Numbered from the stretch's first letter, positions 10,475-21,043 are shown. The stretch: 64,000 nucleotides of DNA from Cucumis sativus (GCF_000004075.3 NC_026657.2:29172408-29236407), one strand, 5' to 3'. Notes: generated by a model from the sequence alone, not told the origin. A program made the numbers and translations.

Positions 10475-11809
10475 GCCCTCATCGTAATTCTTTTTATCAT
10501 CTTTCGGCTGATGTCCAATCTTCTTCTGACGTGCTGCATCCCATTCCTATACATCTCCATTACAACACTCCATATGCTTGGAGGTTAACCAAAGAACAAA
10601 TTCATTTATTTGATTGAAACCCATGCATCTTTGAAAGAAAAAACTTCAAAGAATAATCAATCGCGATTGCGACTTCCACCAACATTGGAATCGATCCCAC
10701 TTCACTTCACTAAATTATGTTCTCCCTTTGTAATCCTCCTCCTATAAATTCACCACACTAATCACTTCTTCACCTGCAAGCAACAAAATCACTACACACA
10801 AACAGATTTTAATAATTTCTTTTAAAAAATGGAGGAGATCAAGCGTATGTTCGAATACATCTTTTCTGAAAAGGATTCGTCCGACAGCGGAAAGTGCCCT
10901 GAAGGTAAGAAAGAACGCTACCGCCAAAATTATTGCAGGCAATTTCCCAATAAAGATGAGGTTCGAGCCCATTCCTTTGTTCCAAATTCCCCTATAAACC
11001 CTGAGACTGAATGGCTTGAAACCCCTCATGAATACTTTTTCAAGTTAGATCTTGCCGGATTGAAAAAGCATGAAGTAAAATTGGAGATTGATGACTACAA
11101 TAAAGTTCTATGTATCAGCAGGGATTTTGGGGCTGAGAGGGAGAAGATAACCGGTCATAGGAGTCGTCTGAAACGAGATAAAGGAACGGTCTACTGGCGT
11201 TTGGTGGATACCGATAATGTGAGAGCAGAAATGGATAACGGAGTATTGACCGTCAGCGTGCCTAAATGTGTCCCAATGATGAAATGCGAGTACAGGAAGC
11301 ACAAGGCCAGACTTGTCCAAATCAAGTCCAAAAACTCTGGACACTAAAATTCATAAGAGATTGAAGCATATTAAAATAGTAATAATAATAATAATAATAG
11401 TAACGCTTTTATTTTGTGCTTTCAAATAAGAAAAATAATAATAAAATGATTATCACTATGTTATGCTTTTAGAGAATTAATAAAAAAAATTATTAGGGTG
11501 CTTTTCCTAATAGTGTTTCCAAGAATGAAAGAATATATGAGCTTAAGGTATGCAAAATTTTATTGAGTACACTAAAGTTGCAATGCCCAACCATCATTTT
11601 CACTCTATTCCACAGTCCAATCATTCCTTGCCACGTGTGTACATGATTTTCTTAACTCTAGCCTTCAAAACTCAAATCATTTACATCTTTTGGTTATACT
11701 AAAAAGAAATAGAATTTCAAATTTCAATCTGATTTTGAACCCCAAATATTATTCTTTCCAAAATGTCACATGGTTATAAATGACAGATCAATTGACCACA
11801 AGCAAATTT
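10475..11809 (+). repeat. Tandem duplication unit 2 (sHSP gene, promoter and 3' region)
   Basis: This is the second copy of the 8370-9762 unit in direct orientation. The TATA box at 10743-10748 is again 86 bp before the ATG. The palindrome is degraded to GGAATCGATCCC at 10687-10698. The 3' flank contains an added (AAT)n tract near 11376-11398. Confidence 0.85.
10829..11347 (+). CDS. Diverged small heat-shock protein (HSP20), tandem paralogue
   Basis: This single-exon gene encodes 172 residues. The alpha-crystallin domain spans about 61-147 (ETEWLETPHEYFFKLDLAGL, then NVRAEMDNGVLTVSVPK). The C-terminal L-V-Q-I matches the (I/V/L)-x-I docking motif. Compared with its neighbour it keeps a single N-terminal KKERY unit (residues 27-31). 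It also lacks about five residues where the paralogue has [14 protein letters not shown]; here the stretch reads WRLVDTDNV. That loss falls in the strand region just before the second half of the sandwich and may weaken folding or dimer exchange. A short insertion (CVPMMKCE) follows the domain. The frame is fully open and the promoter is duplicated, so it may be expressed. It could be an active diverged chaperone or a gene losing function. Confidence 0.88.
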   Translation: MEEIKRMFEYIFSEKDSSDSGKCPEGKKERYRQNYCRQFPNKDEVRAHSFVPNSPINPETEWLETPHEYFFKLDLAGLKKHEVKLEIDDYNKVLCISRDFGAEREKITGHRSRLKRDKGTVYWRLVDTDNVRAEMDNGVLTVSVPKCVPMMKCEYRKHKARLVQIKSKNSGH

Positions 11810-12369
11810 TTTTGATCCATGCAATGTGTGGACTGTGGATGGCCAAACAAATCAGAGTCTCCTTTTAGCCTCAACACAAGAAGACAAAATAACTAATTGA
11901 ATGTAAAATGTAACCATAAATTGGCTATTTAGGTTCATGTTTAATAAGTATTTTATTGAAACAAGAAGTTTACGTTTATTGATTTTCTTTTCTTGGCAAA
12001 AGAGTGTGTTTAAGTTGAGTGAGTTCAAATTACTTTGTTCCTTCCAAACTTAAATAACTCAAAATATGTTTCCCTTTATAAAGTTTTAGAATTAGGAACT
12101 ATTTGTGTTCCAATTGAGCATCAATGCTTTTTCGATTATATATATATATATTGTGTGTTTTCTCTACACTTTAATTTAAAATATTTTCAAAAAAATAAAT
12201 TTGAAAAAAAAACGAAATGAAGAAGGCTGATTTAAACTTTGCAGGAGGATCGCTTGAAGGCGAGTCATGGCATCTTATTTTTTGTTTCCAATTCCTCGAT
12301 TTAAAAAACCCCATTCGTTACGCCTAAAATAGTCACATCATCCTTCGCAAAAAAAGTCTAGGACTAAAA
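11810..12369. other. Intergenic region and promoter of the COPT gene
   Basis: No gene is supported between the sHSP 3' flank and the COPT start codon. A TA run lies near 12137-12150. I could not pick a confident TATA box for the COPT gene. Confidence 0.45.
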
Positions 12370-12786
12370 ATGAAAACGACGTCCCATCATAACTTGGGTG
12401 CCGTCCCACCACCGTCGCTGGAGACCAATCCGGCGGAAAAGGCAGTGGTGCACAAGTCTTTATACTGGGGACACGATGCCCAAGTTCTGTTCACCGGTTG
12501 GCCGGGGACGAACTCGGGGATGTACGCATTGGCGGTGATATTCGTGTTTGTTCTGGCGGTGATGGTGGAATGGCTTAATTCCTGCAACTTCATGAAGCAA
12601 AACGGAGAGAGTGTGGGGAAGGTGGTGGTGCAAACGGCGATACACGCAGTGCGTACGGGTTTAAGTTATATGGTGATGCTAGCAGTGATGTCGTTCAACG
12701 GCGGGATCTTCTTGGCTGCGGTGGGTGGCCATGCTGTGGGCTTCGTTCTTTTCAAAAGGCGAGGCGAAAGAAAGGATGTCCTATAA
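12370..12786 (+). CDS. COPT/Ctr-type copper transporter lacking the Met-rich N-terminus
   Basis: This single-exon gene encodes 138 residues. Three membrane segments are visible at about 51-69, 96-113 and 114-130. The Ctr selectivity motif MxxxM is present as MLAVM (103-107) in the second segment. The third segment has the helix-packing GxxxG as GHAVG (120-124). The family block YWGHDAQVLFTGWPG lies at 32-46. COPT proteins form trimers that move Cu(I) into the cytosol from outside or from vacuoles. The usual N-terminal Met/His clusters are absent: before the first membrane segment the only methionine besides the initiator is Met51. The only histidines before the first segment are HH at 6-7, His28 and His35. 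In that respect, and in the GMYALAVIFVF stretch, it recalls Arabidopsis COPT4, though COPT4 lacks the MxxxM seen here. The C-terminus is basic (KRRGERK) without the CxC motif of some members. Confidence 0.93.
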   Translation: MKTTSHHNLGAVPPPSLETNPAEKAVVHKSLYWGHDAQVLFTGWPGTNSGMYALAVIFVFVLAVMVEWLNSCNFMKQNGESVGKVVVQTAIHAVRTGLSYMVMLAVMSFNGGIFLAAVGGHAVGFVLFKRRGERKDVL

Positions 12787-13169
12787 GATCCTAGAATGGG
12801 CCTTGATTGTGTGGGCTTTCATGTGTAATGCCCACAAAACCCAATAACAAAGCCCATTGACCAACAAAATGCATACTTTTTCTTCCTAATTTCAATTCTT
12901 ATCAAATAACCACTGTAATTTCAATTCTTCCTTTTTCTTTTTCTTTTTTGGATTATCCTTTTTGCTTTAGATTTTTCTAAATCTTAAATAAAAATCTATG
13001 GAATTTTATTTAATTGAGAGAGAGAGAGGGAGAAGAAATATATGTTAGTAAAAGAAGATGAAATGTGAATGTTACGAAATGGATAGTCGGGAAAAAGCAA
13101 CAAAACGTAAACATGAACAATAATAAAGAAAGAGGATTCATAAATGTAAAGAAAAGCATTTAATCCATT
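12787..13169. other. Intergenic region downstream of COPT
   Basis: This is AT-rich DNA with a GA run at 13015-13032. No gene is visible. Confidence 0.5.
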
Positions 13170-13199
13170 AGGAGTGGAAATTGAAGGCATTCCTATATG

Positions 13200-13470
13200 G
13201 TTAAAGATGAATATGTGGCACGTGGAGAAGTTGGTGACACGTAGGTGGACTACGTCATCAACATTGAATATCTACCTTTGTTATTTAATTCTAGTTGAAA
13301 AGGCAAAAAGGCAAAAGGCAGTTGAGGAAAGCCAAAGGGGCAGTGCAAGCAAGTGGAGAGTATTCCCTCTTTTACTAAAACTATTCTTCTCTTCCTCTCT
13401 TATTCCTTCTTAACCAACTCTCCACCTTTTATTCTAAACAAAATTAATTAACCATTTTCATAAATCAATC
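13200..13470. promoter_or_regulatory. Conserved non-coding island with G-box and ACGT cluster (unit A)
   Basis: Within 50 bp there is a G-box CACGTG (13219-13224), GACACGTAGG (about 13236-13245) and CTACGTCA (13250-13257). These are followed by TTGAATATCTAC and a CT-rich tract. The same order is kept at 18740-19010. ACGT cores of this kind bind bZIP factors, including ABA-responsive ones (established knowledge). Which gene they serve is not clear, as the nearest coding sequence is the 3' end of the minus-strand gene, about 470-740 bp away. Confidence 0.55.
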
Positions 13471-13935
13471 ATTTTCATTCCAAGCTTTGTCAACTTCCAA
13501 TGTCCTCATCCACTTGACCCAAAACCCTCATCCTAACATTCGTTTAAATGCTCTAATTATCAATTTTCTCGTAATTAAAAATCTCTCTCTCTCTATATAT
13601 ATATATATACGTTTTTATGTCAAATTAATACATATAGAGAATGAGATGCCTATACCCAATATTGTTGTTTATAGAATATATAACAATTTATTGACACAAT
13701 AAGAGATGAAAAATACACTTATTTTCCCATCCACTCTTGATCATAACTATGAGTGACTGACCATAATCCCTCACCCAACAAAGAACAAAAAATCTTGATG
13801 TGTACATTATAGTCGCTAGCTATCCCTAGCAATTCTCGTCCACATTAGAATGCCAAAATTCTTATTCTTTTTATTTTTCTCCCATCTAACTTCAACTTAC
13901 TAAATTTCATAAAATTCCGCAACTCTTAAATCATT

Positions 13936-15220
13936 TCAATAAATCCATTCTTGGGGAAGCTTGATTTCCTGGTCCGTTGATGGCTCTCGACGGGTGTTTC
14001 GTTTTTGATAATTTCCACCATGGTTGGTTTGCATCCTCAATAGAACATCTACCAAATCATCACCACAACAAAAATACATCTAATCATTGTCTATTTTTCT
14101 TGAAACTATTTTGATTGTAATTGGTGGTAAAGAGTTTTTAAGTTTACCGTTGTCTGAATTGAATCGTCCACCGTCGACGGGTTCAAAATGGGGATTATTG
14201 CAAATGTCGTCAAGCTTAAGATTCAAAGCTTTCATTACTTTTGCAGGAACCAACACCGTTGAACACGCTGTGAATCAAAAGAGAGAAACTCATGATTTGA
14301 TTTAACTCATTATACCAAATCTAAATGTTCTCTATATTCAGTACCTGGCTGCTTTCGGCGTTCCTCAGCTTCTGCGTTGGAATGTCGAGGCAAAAATACA
14401 CCAGTTCCAGCGATTTCTCTTTTGCCTCCTTCAGTTCTAGAGCCCTGTGGCGGTGGAAGCCACGCCGATGAGGACAATCTGTTGTAGTCACTCATTCCAT
14501 TTTGAACCATCTCATGAGAATTTATCTGCTCATCAACAGTCAAGTTCTGTCGCTGCATAAGAATTTGAGTCCAATGAGGAAGTAAATAGAGTTGCTAATT
14601 CAACACAAATACAAATTCCCAATTGACCACCGTAAGGCAGTTAAGAGATTTACTTGCGGACCATGCAACTTCAGGTAGAATCCGGTACCAGTCGTCGGGT
14701 TTTTCACCGGAACAAAGACTTGAGATGTTCCTCTGTTTTGATGAAGAAACCCCCCATGGCTCTCATTGATTCGCATCCTCGCAACTTCCTCTGCAACCGC
14801 ATGCAACAAATCCCTTGAAGGCGGAGGAGATTGAGCCTTAGAATTAGCTTTTGGACTTCCACGACTAGAAACTTGACTACAGCTACTTCCACTCTCCATA
14901 TCACACAGAGTGGATTGTGGTGATCCAGACAAAACCAATATCTAGAAAAGAAAAGAAAACCCAAGATCAGATAAAATAAAACTACAAGAAACAGAGGATC
15001 AACTATGTTGGAAATTGAAACGAACGTCATCAATGGTGAAGCGAGGCATACGAAGAATCAAACCAGAGACAGAATCCTCCTCGTCTCTTAACGTCTCGCT
15101 TGAACCCTCCAATGATTCATCCAAGCAGCAGTTTTGGTCATTTTGGTGTAACATGTTATCATCATCAGCAAGAAACTGAGGAGGAAGCCAAAACTCGTTG
15201 TCATCCAAACTCTCAGCCAT
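13936..15220 (-). CDS. Uncharacterised plant protein ending LPQEWIY, shorter paralogue (307 aa)
   Basis: Five exons (15220-15026, 14941-14654, 14552-14345, 14267-14148, 14048-13936) join in frame to 307 residues. The start MAESLDDNEFWLPPQFL matches MADNLDDGEFWLPPQFL of the second copy. Other conserved blocks are SPQSTLCDM, RDLLHAVAEEVARMRINE, MQRQ-type QNLTV, SSAWLPPPQG, AGTGVFLPRH, ACSTVLVPAKVMKALNL and the terminal EIKLPQEWIY. I recall an Arabidopsis family with this architecture and a terminal LPQEWTY (At3g54000/At5g59050 type, sometimes labelled TIP41-like), but its function is not known to me. Compared with the second copy it lacks 37 residues in exon 1 and about 26 in exon 3. The first donor is the less common GTTCGT. 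No signal peptide or membrane segment is seen, so it is probably nuclear or cytosolic. Confidence 0.85.
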
Positions 15221-17939
15221 GACCATTGTTTAAAGAAAACGCCACCGACCAAGTCGAACACACAATGGAATCAGAAACAGAGGAAACGCGAAGCCTATAA
15301 AGTGAATAGAAAGGTGGAAGAGGACAAATATTGAAAAGAGAGTGATTCTTTATAGAAGAAAGAAAAAAGGAATTTTTAATAAATAAAAGTGTATTGGGGC
15401 TTCATGGGTGAGTCGTGAATGTAATGTACATGTACATACGATTTGTATAATGTCCATTCTCGAAAAGTATGCATCTAATGTGTGACTAAAATATTCAATC
15501 CCAATTTATCATAGTAAAATTGACACTTCCTTCTCTCCCACAATTAATTCCCAAAGAAATTGATAAATTGGGTGCCATACTAGTACATATGCTATATTGT
15601 ATAAGCTAAGTGGGTATAGAATTAAATGTGAGAGAGGTATACGTGTTTGTAAGCGAGAAGAAGGAAAATAAACGGAATGCAGCGTGTGATGGAAAAGTGT
15701 CCAAATTGAGCGCAACCAAAGGGTTGAATACTAACCGACTCTTTTATTAGCCAACCGAACCAAAACCAATTTTTCATAAATAATAATTCGTGACAACTTT
15801 GTTTCTTATGATATAAATCAGATTAGTGTTTGATAATTAGTTTTAATTCTATATCATGGTTTATTAGTATGATTTTGGAGATAAATTCTGAATGAAGATT
15901 TGGCGTTGGAAACTGGAGACTCACTATGTGGACGATAATATAACACCGCCCCTAACTTCTAAACATAAAGTTTGCTTGGTTGAAGATTTAAAATAATATT
16001 TGAATGGAATACATTTATGATTTGATGTATTTGTTTTTCTTTTCTATTTTTTTTGTTTGGAATCATTTTTTGACCTTATAGTTTTTTTTATGTCAAATAC
16101 AATCTTTCCTAAATGGTATAACTTTTATGTAAAAGTCTCTATGTAGATTGCATATAATTCCATTTCGAGTTTGGAATTTATGTCTCAACCTTTTGCTAAC
16201 ATAAAGTACACATGCAAATTATTTAAGATTGGGGTAAATTTTATATCATTGATCTAACTATTTTATTATATTAGACGCAAATGTACAAAGTGACGTATAT
16301 GATCAAGGATAAGCAACTACCATAATAAAACACTAAAAATATTGTTCGTTTAATTATAGGTGTTTGGTGGCCTCGACATTCAATCCGTTATCCTATTGTC
16401 TTGGTATGACCTTGATATTTTTTTAGTTGATATGGACGCAAGATTTTTGCACGAGCCGCTCAAGTGATAGACCCAAACTATGAGGCACTAACTTTTTCCT
16501 GAGGATGTACAATTCCTCTCTGCCCTTTCAATTTTTCGAGACCAACTTTAACAAATTTATAATGGTGTGTACAATAAGGTTCCTTTGAATTGATATTTTT
16601 GCATTGAAAATAGAGCTATACATAGAGTGTTTCACGTAGGTTTGTCTTTTAAATACTCCTTGTGATAGTCTTAATTGCTTAGTACAAATAAACAAGCTTC
16701 TGATTAGTTGATATGGCCTTATATATGTTTGCCCCATCTAGTTGATGTTGTTGTTTTTCAATTACTATTACAATTGAAACAAATATATAAATAGCGATGC
16801 GAAGAAAGAGACAATTGATATTTTGGAGAATAGGTATCCTCAAAACTTTAGTCTAAATCTATACTCCAAAATGGAGAGAGGTAAAGCCTCTACTTGTAGA
16901 GGTTAATTTTTTTTTTTCTTTATTAAAGAGAAGCAATAAGAAATCTAGTCATATTTATTGATAGAAATTAAATTTGATAAGTTTATTATTGTGATCATAA
17001 ATGATTAGAAATGAGCGCTTTAGCATTTTGTAGTGTTTTATTTAGTGTCCTTTTGGTTAGAAGGACAATAATTCTTAATTGACCCTAAACCCTATATTTA
17101 ATAAAGAGAGGAAAAAAATTAGATACTCTATTATATTGGTGCTTCCTAATGCAATGTCCATTAAACTAAAGGGGAGGTTGAAGGTGGAGTTCCACTATGT
17201 GGAAGTAATGAGGTAGGAATCTTAAGCATATGGCACGATTCTTCACGAAACTGAGTTTTTCCAATGAAGTGAATAAAAAAAAAGAGAGAGAGAGAGAAGC
17301 ATTGAATTTGGGTTGAAATAAAGACCAAAATATGGTATATTCATTTGTGCTAAAAGATGAACGGCGGAGAGCAATATTGATGAAAACACATGTTTGGGTT
17401 AGGCCATTCTGAGGTTAGTTGTAACGTCTGATTTGAATATCTCACAGCCACAAACACACACACATGCGGGGTTCGCCCATCCTCGTCTTTGCTTTAGTGG
17501 AGGCATCGTCGTTGGCCACTAAAATCAGCGGAAACGCGGTGGAAACGGACGCCGGAATTTGGGGGAGTTATTTGCATATCACCCGCCAATTAGGCAAAAT
17601 AAATGGCGCGTAATTTGGACTAATCTTCGGGCCCATTTAAGTGAATAAAAGGTAGTCCACCAGCAGTTGCTGTTGAGCTTACTGTCATCCATCCATTCAT
17701 CACACATGCTAACAAATATTGTAATTGGCTTTTTTCAAAATTTGAGCATCTTTTTAAGACTTTGAGTCTCTCACATTGAATCCACATTATTAGATTTGAC
17801 TTTTCGTTTCCAATTCTGTAACAAAACACATAACTAACACTGAACACTCCTTTTTGTTATTTTCTTAATATTAAATCAACAAAACATCTCTTTTCACTGC
17901 GCCTCTTCTACAGTTTAATCAAAGATTCAATTGGTTACA
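15221..17939. other. Promoter of the LPQEWIY gene and long AT-rich spacer
   Basis: The first 150 bp or so upstream of 15220 holds the leader of the minus-strand gene. From about 15700 to 17700 no counterpart was found in unit B, where the same interval is only about 0.9 kb in total. The part at 16330-16760 has a less AT-rich texture and may be an inserted repeat, but I could not find terminal repeats or a coding domain. A GA run lies at 17282-17297. Confidence 0.4.
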
Positions 17940-18160
17940 AAATGAAATGGAGTCCAGCCATGCATTCGGTGGCTCTCTCATTGTCATAGGATTCTAATTT
18001 TGTAAAGAAAAGGGAAGAATAATAATGATAATGTGAATGTGAAATCTAAATCCCAATTCCCAAAACTTGATCTCGTTGCTACCTTTTTTTCCCTTCCCCC
18101 CATTTCCCACCATGTGTAGTTGGCATGCAAGCCAGGCTGCACCATTTCATTAGTACTTGT
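17940..18160. promoter_or_regulatory. Conserved non-coding island (unit A, distal)
   Basis: The segment beginning GTGGAGTCCAGCC matches 22207 onward (GTGGAGTCCAGCT). Matching then continues through GGTGGCTCT, ATAATGATAAT and AATCCCAA. A shorter match, CATTGAATCCACATTA, occurs at 17776 and 21907. No open frame is conserved between the two copies, so a regulatory or untranslated role is more likely than a coding one. Confidence 0.5.
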
Positions 18161-18739
18161 CACTAAAAATGTGTAAATCCTCGTGATAACAACTATTTTT
18201 TTAACAGGGAGAGAAAAATGTTGTGTACTCCTAAAAAAAACGCCATTGTTTGTTAGGTGGGAAGCGGTGAGAAGAGACCCAAGCATCAAACAAAGTGAGG
18301 GTGACATAATTTGTAGGTTAGTTGGGTGGAAATGGAATAAATTGAAAATTAAAGACAAAACTATATTATGAAGAATTGAAGTTTAGAACTGTACAAAATA
18401 AGTTTATATGTGTAAAAGAGTATGAAGGAGATGAAATGGAATCTAGAGGAGAGGGAGTAAAGGGGTAGCATGCGCGCAAATGGCCAACATCCATAGTGCG
18501 CCCCATGTGCGTCTTCTTAGTGACAGATGACAGTTAATGTCGGTCCACGTAACACCAATAACTACCTTACTACGCCCCCACTATCTTTTCTTTCTTTTCC
18601 ACCTCAATCAATATTCACCTCCCTAATTTTTCTCTAATTGCCTTCATTACTATTTTCATCCTTTCTTTAAAAAAATTATTCCAAAAAAAAATCGAAGGAA
18701 AAGGTGGGTCTTATCCCGGTAAAAGAAGAGAAGAAAGTG

Positions 18740-19010
18740 AAGATTGATATCTACCACGTGGAAAAGTAAGTGCCACGTACGTGGGCTACGTAATCAAGAC
18801 TTTGAATATCTACACTTTTATTGATTCTTCTTTCAAAAGGGGAGTTGAGGAGGAACAAGGCCTAACCGGGGTTGGGCAGCCAAGTGGTGACAGATTCTTC
18901 TCTCTTAAGCAAACTATTATTCTCTCCTCCACTCTCTACTTTCTTAATCCAAATTATTAACTTCATTTGTTCACTTAATTAACCATTTATTCTAAATCAA
19001 TCACTTTCAT
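18740..19010. promoter_or_regulatory. Conserved non-coding island with G-box and perfect ACGT palindrome (unit B)
   Basis: It holds a G-box CACGTG at 18755-18760 and a perfect 12-bp palindrome CCACGTACGTGG at 18773-18784. A CTACGTAAT core follows a few bases later. These precede a TTGAATATCTAC box and a CT-rich tract shared with 13200-13470. The palindrome is stronger than its counterpart in unit A. Confidence 0.6.
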
Positions 19011-19523
19011 TCTAATGAAATAAAGTATTGCAAATGGGTATTCTGTCATATCATCAATCAATATTATTATTGAAATGTATTTTGTTATATGCATTACACA
19101 AATGGGGAGAGGGAGGACTTAGTGAGAACCCCAAAAATGTTCCCATATGGCCCCCAATGCACATGGCTTCTATAGAATCTATAAGAAAAAATATTTATTG
19201 ACACAAAAGAGATGGAAAATACATTTATTTTTTTTTCCATCCACCCTTGTTCATCACTTTGAGTGAACCACTATAGCCCTTCACCCAACAAAGAACAAAA
19301 AAACCTGTTGTACCTTCTTATATTTGCTAGCTAACCCTAGCAATTCATTTCCTCTTCCTAATTGGAAGACTAAAACTCTTATTCTTTCTAAATCTAACCA
19401 TAAATCATTCCTCTTTTTTTTTTTTTTTTTTTTCCCAATTTTGTAATGTTTACTATCCAAAACTAAACTTCATCAAATTCCTTAACAATCCTAAAACCCT
19501 TTCTATGTAGCCTCGTCTTCCTT

Positions 19524-21043
19524 TCAGTAAGTCCATTCTTGGGGAAGCTTGATTTCACGCTCTGTTGGTGATTGCCGACGGCTGTTGTGTTTTTGATAAT
19601 TTCCACCACGGTTCATTTCCAATCTCAACAGAAGATCTACAACATCACAATAACCAAAACAGAATTAATAAGACAAGTTTCTGGAAACTGAGGAGAGGAT
19701 TGTTGTGCTAATAATTAACGGTGGAGGCCGTGTAGATTTACCATTCTTTGAATCGAATCGTCCGCCAGCCACGGGTTGAAGATGGGGCTGACTGCAAATG
19801 TCGTCGTAGTTAAGATTCAAGGCTTGCATCACTCTTGCAGGAACCAACACCGTAGAACAGGCTGTGGGATTGAAAAAGAAACGCATGGTTTAACTTCAAC
19901 TCATTACCCAAATTGGTGACTGATGAGGATTTGATAATTTAGGTTTATGAAGAAGGATGAGAGTACGAACCAGGCTTTCTACGTTGCTCAGATTGGGTGG
20001 TGGTATGTCGAGGCAAAAAGACGCCAGTTCCTGCGCATTCTCTTTTGCCTCCTTGAGTTCCGAGAAACAGAGTCCTCATTCCAGAGCAGCCCTGCGGCGG
20101 TGGAAGCCAAGCAGATGACGAAAATCCCCTACAGCCTCTCACTCCATTCGGAACCATTGGATGGATGTGTTGATGTTGATACCCTGCTGGAGAGTTTAAC
20201 TGCTCACCGACAGTCAAGTTTTGTCGCTGCATAATTTCCTTCTGTTGCAGGTGCTGAAACTGCCAAGGAATATGAATCCGATAAGGAATCAAAATAGAAT
20301 GATAATTCAACACAAGTACAGGTACCCAATTGACCAAATAATTTAATCGTCATAAAGGAGTTGAGATATTTACTTGTAGAGCCTGCAATTGCTGGTAAAA
20401 CCCAGTGCCGGTTGTCAAAGTTTTAACCGGAACAGAGACTTGAGATGCTCCTCTGTTGTGATGAAGAAGCCCATGGTTCTCATTGATTCGCATCCTCGCA
20501 ACTTCCTCTGCAGCCGCATGTAACAGATCCCATGTAGCCGGAGGAGATTGAGTCTTACAATTACCTTTTGGACTTCCACGACTAGAAACTTGACTGCAAC
20601 CACTTCCACTCCCCATATCGCACAGAGTCGATTGAGGAGATCTGGACAAAACCATTGTCTGAGAAAACAAAAAATCCAAGATTAGACCAAATAACAGAAA
20701 AGAAAGTAAGAGAAATGAGGTTCGAAGTAAAACCTACGTCGTCAATTGATGAACGAGGCATACGGAGAGTGGTCAAGCCAGCAACAGACTCCTCCTCATC
20801 ACTCTCCGTCTCGCTTGAACCCTTCAAAGATTCACCAGAAGAACCGAAATCGGAAAAGCCACCAAAAGTCCCAAACTCAAATGGAAAAGAAGGGGGAACG
20901 GATTGGAAAGGAGTGGAACCCAAGCAGTTAGGGTCAATGTTCTTGTTGGTAGTAGCACAAGGCTTTTGGTGTAACATGTTATCATCATCAACAAGAAACT
21001 GAGGAGGAAGCCAAAACTCACCGTCGTCTAGATTGTCAGCCAT
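19524..21043 (-). CDS. Uncharacterised plant protein ending LPQEWTY, longer paralogue (370 aa)
   Basis: Five exons (21043-20738, 20658-20374, 20259-19971, 19861-19742, 19636-19524) join in frame to 370 residues with phases identical to those of the 307-residue copy. Exon 1 begins MADNLDDGEFWLPPQFL and has an acidic stretch with SSETESDEEESVAGLTTLR. Exon 2 has SPQSTLCDMGSG and WDLLHAAAEEVARMRINE. Exon 3 has SSAWLPPPQGCSGMRTLFLG and AGTGVFLPRH. Exon 4 has ACSTVLVPARVMQALNLNYD. Exon 5 ends with LPQEWTY. The longer form matches what I recall of the family in other plants, so it is probably closer to the ancestor. Exon 3 could instead start six bases later (CAC), which would remove two residues. 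Function is unknown. The blocks are short linear motifs rather than a recognisable fold. Confidence 0.87.

Larger units (their letters stand above)
13170..18160. repeat. Segmental tandem duplication, unit A (contains the 307-residue LPQEWIY gene)
   Basis: Unit A aligns in direct orientation with 18700-22400 as a series of islands: 13200-13470 with 18740-19010, 13690-13860 with 19200-19350, the five-exon gene, and 17940-18160 with 22200-22400. Between islands the two copies have drifted. The distance from the gene to the last island is about 1.7 kb longer here than in unit B. Confidence 0.75.

Noticed and set aside
16330-16760. Possible retroelement fragment
   Set aside because: No reverse transcriptase, integrase, terminal repeat, primer-binding site or target duplication could be recognised, so it is left as an unclassified spacer.
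17984-18358. Minus-strand open frame of 124 codons across the distal conserved island
   Set aside because: The counterpart island at 22200-22400 does not keep this frame, so the conservation is not at protein level.
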